Assembly: GCA_045118975.1 (NCBI GenBank)
Contig: JBGVCT010000009.1
Coordinates: 123,276 to 187,275, forward strand
Length of the DNA stretch: 64,000 nucleotides
DNA from: RGIG6178 sp045118975
Lineage (GTDB): Bacteria; Bacillota_I; Bacilli_A; RFN20; DUOF01
Direction of reading: 5' to 3'
In this document: one piece after another, positions 54,401 to 61,834 of the stretch
Position numbering within the stretch: position 1 is the stretch's first letter
How the letters are laid out: each line of letters opens with the position of its first letter
Translations under genes and position numbers: made by a program
Notes under the pieces: generated by a model
Seen by the model: only the letters and a program-made list of their open reading frames with translations
What the model was told of the DNA's origin: nothing
The model's database searches: none

Positions 54401-55256
54401 ATACTGGAAGGATAGTTAAAATCATCCATTCAGGCTTATTTTCAGATTGTCTGAACGCATTAATAGCCTCTAATCTCTTTAATAATTTTACTCTTCTTTG
54501 ATTCTTATTACCTTGAGTATACTTTAATTCAGCTTTGATCTTATCAAACTCTTCATTAACATCTAACTCACGTAATAATTGTTGAATAGCTTCAGCTCCA
54601 ACTCCAAATTTAGCGTTTGTGTAACCACTAATAAATGAAGCGTTATGTGAGAATTCAAATGGTTCTTTAGGATTAGCCATCTTTTCGATTAATGATAATC
54701 CATAAGTATATTCATAAGAATCAGTATCTAATGTATCAATAATTTCTTTTATAATAACACTAAATCTTTCTCTTGCTGTCTTTTCATCAAGTACATCACC
54801 CTTCATTAAGTGCTTAGTTGTACCTGGATCTAAAACAACTTGTGACATGAAGTAAATTACTTCTTCAACTTGTTTGCTAGGGATATCAAGAAGTAATCCC
54901 ATTTTAGGAGAAATACCCTTGATATACCAAATGTGAGCAACTGGAGTAGCAAGTTCAATATGTCCCATTCTCTCTCTTCTAACACTCTTAGAAGTGATTT
55001 CTACTCCACACTTTTCACAAACCATTCCTTGGAATCTAATTTTCTTATATTTTCCACAATGACATTCATAGTCTTTGCTAGGACCAAATATTCTTTCACA
55101 GAATAAACCATCTAATTCAGGCTTTTGTGAACGATAGTTAATTGTTTCAGCCTTAGTAACTTCACCATAAGACCATTCTCTTATTTTTTCAGGAGAAGCC
55201 AATCCCACTTTAACAGCAGCATAGCGATTTACATCTAATGTTGTAACTTTACTCAT
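51426..55256 (-). CDS. rpoC: RNA polymerase subunit beta'
   Basis: RpoC forms half of the catalytic cleft of RNA polymerase. The 1276-residue protein has the N-terminal zinc finger (CHCGKYKKIRFQGMVCEKCG near residue 60), the catalytic NADFDGDQMAVHVPL near 492, the bridge-helix and trigger-loop region GERGTQLTLRTFHAGG, and the second cysteine cluster EDCGCDAG with FSCQSEHGVCKKCYG. It follows rpoB by 18 nt. No unusual insertion is seen. Confidence 0.98.
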   Translation of the reverse strand: MSKVTTLDVNRYAAVKVGLASPEKIREWSYGEVTKAETINYRSQKPELDGLFCERIFGPSKDYECHCGKYKKIRFQGMVCEKCGVEITSKSVRRERMGHIELATPVAHIWYIKGISPKMGLLLDIPSKQVEEVIYFMSQVVLDPGTTKHLMKGDVLDEKTARERFSVIIKEIIDTLDTDSYEYTYGLSLIEKMANPKEPFEFSHNASFISGYTNAKFGVGAEAIQQLLRELDVNEEFDKIKAELKYTQGNKNQRRVKLLKRLEAINAFRQSENKPEWMILTILPVLPPDLRPLLQLDGGRLAASDLNDLYRRVISRNLRLKKLQDMNAPTVILNNEKRMLQEAVDALIDNGRKQKPVTGAGGRALKSLSHSLKGKQGRFRQHLLGKRVDYSGRSVIAVGPDLKMYQCGLPKEMAVQLFRPFIAGELIQRGIVDSHKKADKLIDRMDDKIWEVVQAVTKEHPVLLNRAPTLHRLSIQAFEPKLVDGKAIRLHPLVCAAFNADFDGDQMAVHVPLSEEAKTEARVLMLASNNILSPKDGTPIVNPSQDMLLGMYYLSLEYNKENFLDVAKNFEEKGDIDMANSYKFFAECDGKVFPDVDSVLRAYETNQIHAHNRVVLRMSSMDKPCFAQYEDSDYFLTSVGKLILNNIFPHDFQYLNEFSSSNFTKLPERFIIKKGTNIKEYVENLPLAKPYKKGDFGPIISEVFNQFKTIETSKMLDNIKDLGFKFSCKSGVTISINDIKVVPEKAEILAEADKAVDKTNLMFQRGLLDEKGRHEAVVRKWEETQKKLSKCVEEQFRQDKYNPLCIISESGARGSIKNFAQLCGMKGPMAAASGETIEIPIKSSFREGLTVSEFFISTHGARKGNTDTALKTADAGYLTRRLIDVSHDIIINEEDCGCDAGIVVRDIINERENTVISSLESRLYGRNAMRDVKHPETGEVIVYANEMISAEKAKEIVNAGIKEVEIRTLFSCQSEHGVCKKCYGLNLATGNEVEIGEAVGVMAAQSIGERGTQLTLRTFHAGGVAGSDITQGLPRVTELVEARNPKGEALISEIAGEVKEINEANGRSEIIISNKFDVKTYMSNFGSKVIVNVGDMVKNGQQLTDGSVNPKQLLEVSDVKTTQNYILKEIKKVYKLQGDDIADKHVEVIVRQMLKKMTVIESGDSDLLPGTRIDNNEFTKINASVLRRGGRPAVARPMILGITKASLETDSFLSSASFQETNRMLTDAVIKGKYDYLKGLKENVILGKLIPAGTGLVAHQDEEDEIEIDDVSSLFE

Positions 55257-55274
55257 CTATCTATTTCCTCCCTA

Positions 55275-58200
55275 CTATTCATAATCATCATCGAAAGAAT
55301 CATCTTGCGATGCACTATAATCATCTTCTACAACGAAGTCAGAGAATTGAGCTTTGATTGTATCTTGTAATCTTCTTTCTTCTCTTTCTTGGAACTTAGT
55401 TGCAGCTTTCATATCTATTTCATTACCATCTACATCATATACTGACATATCGATAGCTAATGCTTGTAATTCTTTTTGTAATACCTTAAATGACTCAGGT
55501 ACTCCACATTTAGGTAATGATTTACCTTTTATAATTGCTTCATATGTTTTTGCTCTTCCTAAGATATCATCAGATTTGATAGTTAATAATTCTTGTAATG
55601 TGTGAGCAGCACCATATGCTTCTAGAGCCCAAACTTCCATTTCTCCAAATCTTTGTCCACCATTTTGAGCTTTACCTCCTAATGGTTGTTGAGTAACTAA
55701 TGAATAAGGACCAGTAGCACGAGCATGTAACTTATCATCAACCATGTGTGCAAGTTTTAACATATACATGATACCAACTGAGATTCTAGCATCAAATGGT
55801 TCACCAGTTCTTCCATCATAAAGAATTGTTTTACCATCTTCTGCAATACCAGCATCTTTCATCATCTTAGCTAATTCATCACTCTTAACACCATCGAATA
55901 CTGGAGTAGCAATTTTGAATCCTAATTTCTTAGCAGCATAACCTAAGTGAAGTTCTAGTACTTGTCCAATGTTCATACGTGAAGGAACTCCAAGTGGGTT
56001 AAGCATGATATCAATTGATGTTCCATCTGGCATGAATGGCATGTCTTCTTGAGGCATGATTCTTGAAATAACACCCTTGTTACCATGACGTCCTGCCATC
56101 TTATCTCCTTCAGAAATTTTACGTTTTTGAACAACGTATACTCTGATCATTTCATTAACTCCAGGAGCTAACTCATCGCCTTTCTTTCTAGAGAACTTCT
56201 TAACATCTAATACTATACCAGCACCACCGTGAGGTACTCTTAGTGATTTATCTTTACCTTCTTTAGTCTTTTCACCAAAGATAGCCATTAATAACTTTTC
56301 TTCTGGAGTAGGTTCTGTTTGTCCTTTTGGAGTAATCTTACCAACAAGGATATCTCCCTCTCTTACTTCAGCACCTGGTATTACAATTCCATCAAAATCA
56401 AGATTTGTCTTTGCTTCTTCACTTACATTAGGAATATCTCTTGTAATTTCTTCAGGTCCTAATTTAGTATCTCTACACTCTAAAGTATAACTTTCAATGT
56501 GGATAGATGTATAAACATCATCTTTTACTAATCTATCTGACATGATAACAGCATCCTCGTAATTGTATCCATCCCATGTCATGAATGCAACAAGTACGTT
56601 TTGTCCTAATGCTAATTCACCATTATCTACTGATTCACTATCAGCAAGTACATCTCCAGCTTTAACTTTATCTCCCTCTTTAACTACAACAGTTTGATTC
56701 ATACAAGTTCCTTGGTTACTTGATTCAAACTTTCTTAAAAGGTATGTGTGAATTCCATCTTTTGCTTCAACGTCTACTCTTCTTGAATCTGCATATACAA
56801 CTGTTCCATCAACCTTAGTTGTAAGAGATGCACCAGAGTCATGAGCAACCTTTGCTTCTACACCAGTTCCTACAAATGGAGAATCTGGTTTGATTAGAGG
56901 TACAGCTTGACGTTGCATGTTAGCAGCCATCAGCGCACGGTGAGCATCGTCATTCTCTAGGAATGGGATACAACTTGTAGCAACTGAAACGATTTGTTTT
57001 GGAGAAACGTCTACATAATCAACATCTGCCCTGTTAATTAATACGTTTTCACCTCTATGTCTACCAACAACTCTCTCATCAAGAATATGACCTTCTTCAT
57101 CCATGTGGATGTTTGCTTGAGCAACTGTGAAATCGTTTTCTTCATCAGCTGTTAAGTAATCACACTCTTCTAATACTTTGTTATTTTCTTTATCTACTTT
57201 TCTATAAGGAGTTTGTAAGAATCCATATCTATCTAATTTAGCATAAGTAGCCATGTTAGAGATAAGACCGATGTTAGCTCCTTCTGGTGTTTCAATTGGA
57301 CATATTCTACCATAGTGAGAATAGTGAACGTCTCTTACTTCTACACCAGCTCTATCTTTATTTAAACCACCAGGTCCTAATGCACTAATTCTTCTCTTGT
57401 TACTTACTTCACTAAGTGGATTAGTTTGATCCATGAATTGTGATAATTGAGAATAAGCGAAGAATTCTCTTAATGCAGCAGTTAATGGTCTAATATTTGT
57501 TAAGTTTTGAGGAGTTATTGAACTTGTCTCTGTAATAGACATCTTTTCTTTAACACCTTTTTCCATTTTAGATAATCCTGATCTAAATGCATTTTGTACT
57601 AATTCGCCAACAGCTCTAATTCTTCTGTTTCCTAAATGATCAATATCGTCTTGTACTAAATATCCATCAAATCCATTTAAGAAGAATGAGAATGTTGCGA
57701 TGATATCAGGAATAGTTAAATATCTAACCTTAGTAGCACAATCATTACCAATTACCTTCATAACTTTAGACTTTGTTTCATCTGTATATACATGAACGAT
57801 ATTAACAGTATCTTCACCTTCATATCCTCTATATAAATCTTTATTAACATTTAAAGTTACTGCGTGAGCACCATTTTCAAAGAATTTAATTTCTTTTAAG
57901 TGATCAAGTTCTTTCTTAGTAATCAATGTTCCCTCAGGATAAATTAATTCTCCATTTACATCAATTAAGTTTTCAGCAACATATTTGTTAAGCATTCTAT
58001 AATATGCACTTAACTTGTTCTTTAACTTAAATCTACCTGCAGGAGCTAAGTCATATCTCTTGAAATCAAAGTATTTTTGGAACATTAAGTTTTTACTACC
58101 TTCTTCAGTAGCAGGTTCACCTGGTCTTAACTTTGTGTATATTTCAATTAATGCTTCTCTTGCATTGTTTGTTGGATCTTTTTCAAATGTGTTGTTTAAG

Positions 58201-58847
58201 AATAAACTTTCACCAAATAAATCAGTAATGTCATCATTACTTTGTAAACCGATTGCTCTTAATAATACAGTTGCAGGAATCTTTCTTTCTCTGTCGATTC
58301 TTACATGTAACACTTCGTGAGTATCAGATTCAAATTCTAACCAAGCTCCTCTAATAGGATGCACTTCGGCAGTAACGATAAGTTTTCCATTCTTGTCATA
58401 AGAATAAGAGAAATATGCACCTGGAGCTCTTGATAATTGAGATACGATAACCTTCTCATTACCACTGATAATAAATGTACCAGCTTCAGTCATTGTAGGC
58501 AATTCCCCAAAGAAAACATCACTTTCTTTAATTTCGCCTGTCTCGTTATTGATTAATCTTAATGTTGCTCTCATTGGATAAGCATAAGTTAAATAACGAT
58601 CTCTTGCCTCCTCTATAGTATATTTAGGAGTTTCAAACTTACAACTAACAAATTCCATTACATAGTTTCCATTAGGACTCTCTATTGGATAAATGTCATT
58701 GAAAGCTTCAATAATTCCTTCCTTGATGAACCAATCATAAGATTCTGTTTGAACTTCAATCAAGTTAGGTAGAGCTAAAGAACCACTAATTTTTGAAAAG
58801 CTCTTACGCTCGTAAACAGCAGATTGATTAGATTTGCTTGTTGCCAC
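55275..58847 (-). CDS. rpoB: RNA polymerase subunit beta
   Basis: The beta subunit carries the rifampicin-binding region and part of the active site. I prefer GTG 58847 (MATSKSNQSAVYERKSFSKI), which has AGAGGTG 6 nt upstream, over the TTG six codons earlier. The 1190-residue protein shows the Rif cluster SQLSQFMDQTNPLSEVSNKR near residue 480, GPGGLNKDRAGVEVRDVHYS, and MAGRHGNKGVISRI near 910. The C-terminal tail is acidic (SASQDDSFDDDYE). No rplL or rplJ precedes it; the upstream gene is divergent, so rpoBC is a separate operon. Confidence 0.98.
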   Translation of the reverse strand: MATSKSNQSAVYERKSFSKISGSLALPNLIEVQTESYDWFIKEGIIEAFNDIYPIESPNGNYVMEFVSCKFETPKYTIEEARDRYLTYAYPMRATLRLINNETGEIKESDVFFGELPTMTEAGTFIISGNEKVIVSQLSRAPGAYFSYSYDKNGKLIVTAEVHPIRGAWLEFESDTHEVLHVRIDRERKIPATVLLRAIGLQSNDDITDLFGESLFLNNTFEKDPTNNAREALIEIYTKLRPGEPATEEGSKNLMFQKYFDFKRYDLAPAGRFKLKNKLSAYYRMLNKYVAENLIDVNGELIYPEGTLITKKELDHLKEIKFFENGAHAVTLNVNKDLYRGYEGEDTVNIVHVYTDETKSKVMKVIGNDCATKVRYLTIPDIIATFSFFLNGFDGYLVQDDIDHLGNRRIRAVGELVQNAFRSGLSKMEKGVKEKMSITETSSITPQNLTNIRPLTAALREFFAYSQLSQFMDQTNPLSEVSNKRRISALGPGGLNKDRAGVEVRDVHYSHYGRICPIETPEGANIGLISNMATYAKLDRYGFLQTPYRKVDKENNKVLEECDYLTADEENDFTVAQANIHMDEEGHILDERVVGRHRGENVLINRADVDYVDVSPKQIVSVATSCIPFLENDDAHRALMAANMQRQAVPLIKPDSPFVGTGVEAKVAHDSGASLTTKVDGTVVYADSRRVDVEAKDGIHTYLLRKFESSNQGTCMNQTVVVKEGDKVKAGDVLADSESVDNGELALGQNVLVAFMTWDGYNYEDAVIMSDRLVKDDVYTSIHIESYTLECRDTKLGPEEITRDIPNVSEEAKTNLDFDGIVIPGAEVREGDILVGKITPKGQTEPTPEEKLLMAIFGEKTKEGKDKSLRVPHGGAGIVLDVKKFSRKKGDELAPGVNEMIRVYVVQKRKISEGDKMAGRHGNKGVISRIMPQEDMPFMPDGTSIDIMLNPLGVPSRMNIGQVLELHLGYAAKKLGFKIATPVFDGVKSDELAKMMKDAGIAEDGKTILYDGRTGEPFDARISVGIMYMLKLAHMVDDKLHARATGPYSLVTQQPLGGKAQNGGQRFGEMEVWALEAYGAAHTLQELLTIKSDDILGRAKTYEAIIKGKSLPKCGVPESFKVLQKELQALAIDMSVYDVDGNEIDMKAATKFQEREERRLQDTIKAQFSDFVVEDDYSASQDDSFDDDYE

Positions 58848-58872
58848 AGCAGTCACCTCTTTCAATATTTTC

Positions 58873-58896
58873 GTCTTTTTTGGGCATAAAAAAGAC
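58873..58896 (-). promoter_or_regulatory. Hairpin in the rpoB leader
   Basis: On the minus strand GTCTTTTTT, loop ATGCCC, AAAAAAGAC. It is a 9-bp perfect stem within the short leader, some 25 nt before the start codon. Confidence 0.5.
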
Positions 58897-58909
58897 TATT
58901 AGACAGCAT

Positions 58910-58938
58910 AGTTTAACATTTTGTATTTCAAGTGTCAA
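58910..58938 (-). promoter_or_regulatory. Promoter of rpoBC
   Basis: On the minus strand TTGACA (58933-58938), 17-bp spacer, TAAACT (58910-58915) with a TG extension. Confidence 0.75.
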
Positions 58939-59022
58939 CAATAATTATTTGCTTTTATATATACAATATATAAATATATCTAAAAATGGTCGTTTTTACC
59001 CCTAGCAAATATGCTTATTTTA

Positions 59023-59051
59023 TTGTTAATTCCTTAAAAATGTATTAAACT
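59023..59051 (+). promoter_or_regulatory. Promoter of the plus-strand membrane protein gene
   Basis: TTGTTA (59023-59028), 17-bp spacer, TAAACT (59046-59051), about 20 bp before the ATG. Confidence 0.6.
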
Positions 59052-59070
59052 TACTTATGAGGTGTTAAAA

Positions 59071-60183
59071 ATGGCAAAAAACAAGCAAAATAAAAAGCCA
59101 GCTCCTGAAAAAGAAGAAACTAAAAACAACGTTTTTAAAGAAAAGACAATTAGTTTTCTAAAGGACCTTGGATTATCAACTATAAAAACCAAAAATCTAT
59201 TTAGATTTGCACATAGACATTGGATTACCCCACTTGTAACATTTATTATAATTACAATGTTACTAGTTATTCCTCCCTACTTAAGAAATACAAATATGTC
59301 TGGAGATGAAGTTGTCGCCACAACTGGAGTATTTTATTCCGATCAAGCATTATCTTATGCACTATCAACTGATGTGAAATGTAAAGTAAATGAAGAAGCA
59401 TCACTTGTGTGTGAAGAGGGTTATAAATACGTAGAATTAAAAAAAGAATTCAAGGATGCGTTAGGAAACCCTGTATACTTCGATATATTTATTAACGCAA
59501 AAGATGATATAGATGCACTTGATGAACAAGCTTACTTCCAAGTTAAAGACTTCATTGATGATGGTGATAATTACATTGCCCTATACAATAATCAATTTGT
59601 TATGAGATATGTAATTAGAGATTCATACAACAAGCAATTATATAGAACTATGAGGTTAGCAGGTTTATACACAGGACTAGAAGGGTTAGATTTACATTTA
59701 GTATATGAAAACGCTTCAAAACTTGAGGCAGAGCAAGCTGAGGCTAAGTTTAATGAAACCGCTGATGAAATTATTGCAACAGGATTTAAAGCTGCACAAA
59801 GCGAGCAACATTTTATATCACTTTCTAACAACTTATTATCTTATATCTTATTAATTGCTGTATCATCACTTTTAATTAAAGGTATTTATTTATTCCGTAG
59901 AGATAAAGGATTATCATTCACTCAAGGAATAAAAATTGTTGTAATGTCTTCATTACAAGCATATCCAATCGCATTAATTATATCTTTATTAGTTGGTGGT
60001 TTATTACAAAGATTAAGAATCGATACAATGACTATATTTGGACTAATTGTAACAATTAGAATGTTATATATTTGGCTTAGATATACTTCTTCAAAGAATA
60101 ATACTGCATGGCTAGATGATTTATATGAATTTAGTGGCAATGAAAGATTTAATGTAAAAACAATTGATGAAAAAGCAAAATAA
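59071..60183 (+). CDS. Integral membrane protein (possibly DUF1189-like)
   Basis: The ATG at 59071 follows GAGGTG by 7 nt; the ORF's earlier start lies in that site. The 370-residue protein has a basic N-terminal tail (MAKNKQNKKPAPEKEE), one membrane helix (about 55-75) and an extracellular region of about 175 residues with two cysteines (DVKCKVNEEASLVCEEG). A C-terminal block of three or four helices follows (about 255-350). This layout is similar to DUF1189 proteins of Bacillota, but I cannot confirm the family by eye. It is followed by a hairpin and then maf. Confidence 0.65.
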   Translation: MAKNKQNKKPAPEKEETKNNVFKEKTISFLKDLGLSTIKTKNLFRFAHRHWITPLVTFIIITMLLVIPPYLRNTNMSGDEVVATTGVFYSDQALSYALSTDVKCKVNEEASLVCEEGYKYVELKKEFKDALGNPVYFDIFINAKDDIDALDEQAYFQVKDFIDDGDNYIALYNNQFVMRYVIRDSYNKQLYRTMRLAGLYTGLEGLDLHLVYENASKLEAEQAEAKFNETADEIIATGFKAAQSEQHFISLSNNLLSYILLIAVSSLLIKGIYLFRRDKGLSFTQGIKIVVMSSLQAYPIALIISLLVGGLLQRLRIDTMTIFGLIVTIRMLYIWLRYTSSKNNTAWLDDLYEFSGNERFNVKTIDEKAK

Positions 60184-60211
60184 AGATTGGGTAACCAGTC
60201 TTTATTTATTA
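60181..60211 (+). terminator. Hairpin between the membrane protein gene and maf
   Basis: AAAGATTGG, loop GTAA, CCAGTCTTT (one G-U) starting at the stop codon, followed by ATTTATT. It may be a weak terminator or attenuator before maf. Confidence 0.55.
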
Positions 60212-60225
60212 TAAAGGAGATATTT

Positions 60226-60786
60226 ATGAATACAATTATTTTGGCAAGTGCTTCCCCTAGAAGAAAGCAATTATTATCAAAGATAACAACCAATTTTGAA
60301 ATCATTCCTAGTGAGGCTGAAGAAATATATCCTGAAACATTACAAGCGATGGATGTATCTTTATATTTATCAAATTTAAAAGCAAAAGATATCCACAATA
60401 AATATCCTGATAAGATAGTAATTGGTAGTGATACTACTGTTATTATAAATAATAAATTACTAGGAAAACCCAAAGATAAAAATGAAGCTAAAGAAATGTT
60501 AACTATGTTATCAAATAATGTTCATTACGTGGTAAGTGGTGTAACAATATACAACAAAGAAGAAGTATTTCAAATCAACGCAATATCTAAAGTGTTTTTT
60601 AAAAAATTAACAGAGCAAGAAATTGATGAATATTTATTAGAAGATGAATATAAAGATAAGGCTGGTTCATATGCGATTCAAGGAATTGCTGGGAAATTCA
60701 TAGATCACATCGAAGGCGATTATGACACTATTGTAGGATTTCCAACAAATGAAGTAAAAGCCATCTTAGATAAAATTTTAAAATAG
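60226..60786 (+). CDS. maf: Maf-family nucleoside triphosphate pyrophosphatase
   Basis: Maf proteins hydrolyse non-canonical NTPs (dTTP/UTP or m7GTP) and are linked to septum inhibition. I use ATG 60226, which has AAAGGAGA upstream. The 186-residue protein has the nucleotide-binding N terminus MNTIILASASPRRKQLLSKI, then VIGSDTTVIINNKLLGKP, VSGVTI, and YKDKAGSYAIQGIAGKFIDH near residue 145. Conserved Ser, Arg, Glu, Lys and Asp positions are present. It is cotranscribed, at least partly, with the upstream membrane protein. Confidence 0.95.
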   Translation: MNTIILASASPRRKQLLSKITTNFEIIPSEAEEIYPETLQAMDVSLYLSNLKAKDIHNKYPDKIVIGSDTTVIINNKLLGKPKDKNEAKEMLTMLSNNVHYVVSGVTIYNKEEVFQINAISKVFFKKLTEQEIDEYLLEDEYKDKAGSYAIQGIAGKFIDHIEGDYDTIVGFPTNEVKAILDKILK

Positions 60787-60794
60787 CAAAAATA

Positions 60795-60829
60795 AACCTC
60801 CTTCATATACATAAATGAGGAGGTTTTTA
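60795..60829 (+). terminator. maf terminator that also holds the next gene's ribosome-binding site
   Basis: AAACCTCCTTCAT pairs with ATGAGGAGGTTT, followed by TTATTTT. The GAGGAGG (60817-60823) in its right arm is the Shine-Dalgarno for the TTG at 60832. Confidence 0.7.
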
Positions 60830-60831
60830 TT

Positions 60832-61032
60832 TTGCATAATCCAAATTTTCAACACAACGTTCCTATCAACGAAGAAAGATTTATAGGACCATTATTACCC
60901 TTTGTCGGTGGAGCACTAGTAGGATACATAGTAGCAAGACCTAACAATAACACTTATTACCCTACCCCTTACTATACAGCCTATTACGCCCCATATCCAC
61001 CATACCAAGGTACACCACCAATTTATAAATAA
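60832..61032 (+). CDS. Small membrane protein with Tyr/Pro-rich tail
   Basis: The frame starts with TTG, 8 nt after a perfect GAGGAGG. The 66-residue product has one glycine-rich hydrophobic stretch (GPLLPFVGGALVGYIVARP, residues 19-37) and a tail of Tyr, Pro and Thr (YYPTPYYTAYYAPYPPY). Small proteins with the same design (GG-rich helix, then PYYPYPY) occur in Bacillota as spore-coat-like or membrane proteins. Function unknown. The gene ends at a strong bidirectional terminator. The start and ribosome-binding site support translation even though the site lies in a hairpin. Confidence 0.65.
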   Translation: MHNPNFQHNVPINEERFIGPLLPFVGGALVGYIVARPNNNTYYPTPYYTAYYAPYPPYQGTPPIYK

Positions 61033-61057
61033 AAAAAGACGCTTGTTGCGTCTTTTT
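61033..61057. terminator. Bidirectional terminator between convergent genes
   Basis: AAAAAGACGC, loop TTGTT, GCGTCTTTTT, with A and T tracts on both sides. It serves the plus-strand small gene and the minus-strand hypothetical gene. Confidence 0.85.
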
Positions 61058-61062
61058 AACTT

Positions 61063-61791
61063 TTAAAATATTTCTCTAGAAACATCTGCTGCATCTTTTC
61101 CATATACAGCTTCAATAAAGTCATATGTAGGGATTTCCTTTTGCTTATTCATTAAACATGCAGTAAGCTTCAAGTGTGCAGCAGTACCACTTAAATAATC
61201 ATTTCTAGTCAATCCTTTTGGCATATATCCGTTAGCATCTGTTCCTGTTTGACTAATTAAATTAGAAGTTATAGTCATAGCATTTAAAGTATTTATATCA
61301 ACCATATCTCCTAATTCATAGATGTGGCTAAGTAACCAAAGCATTGTATCATCGCTAGATAAAAAATCTAGATTTTTTCCACTAGCAAAACAATAATCAA
61401 TATATTCTAAAGCCTTGTAATATTCTGACTCATATTTAATTGCAGTATGAGCATATTTTCCACATACAGTAATAGGAGCCTTAGTATTTCCTCTTTCGAA
61501 TTCAAATCTAATATCACTAGCTAAATCTTTATAATCTTTACTAAAGTCAGTATGTTCAATATGTTCTGCCATAGTCTTGAATTTAGACAAGAATTTTTTT
61601 GCGCATGAAATATCCTCAACATATTTATTGTTGATAACAGAATTATATCTTTCCCCATTCTCTAGTTCATATGTAATAAATTTTAAGATTTCTTTTTCAT
61701 CACTACTTGAACCAACAACGATATTTTCTTCTTTTAAAATTCTCTTAATTTTTTTGAAATTCTTACCAAAATACACAAGACATTCCCCCAA
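61063..61791 (-). CDS. Hypothetical soluble protein
   Basis: The 242-residue protein begins MGECLVYFGKNFKKIKRILK. It is mostly helical and charged, with no signal peptide, membrane helix or motif I recognise. It ends with TAAHLKLTACLMNKQKEIPT and YDFIEAVYGKDAADVSREIF. Several Cys (residues 4, 63, 110, 133, 222 or so) are scattered rather than paired. It lies 43 bp downstream of the thrS stop on the same strand, without a terminator between them, so thrS readthrough may supply it. Confidence 0.6.
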   Translation of the reverse strand: MGECLVYFGKNFKKIKRILKEENIVVGSSSDEKEILKFITYELENGERYNSVINNKYVEDISCAKKFLSKFKTMAEHIEHTDFSKDYKDLASDIRFEFERGNTKAPITVCGKYAHTAIKYESEYYKALEYIDYCFASGKNLDFLSSDDTMLWLLSHIYELGDMVDINTLNAMTITSNLISQTGTDANGYMPKGLTRNDYLSGTAAHLKLTACLMNKQKEIPTYDFIEAVYGKDAADVSREIF

Positions 61792-61834
61792 TTTAACAAT
61801 ATTTTATACTTTATCAAATCTAAAATCAATTATT

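Noticed and set aside
59922..60473. Minus-strand 183-codon frame across the end of the membrane-protein gene and maf
   Set aside because: It runs antisense to two well-supported genes and shows no motif or ribosome-binding site.
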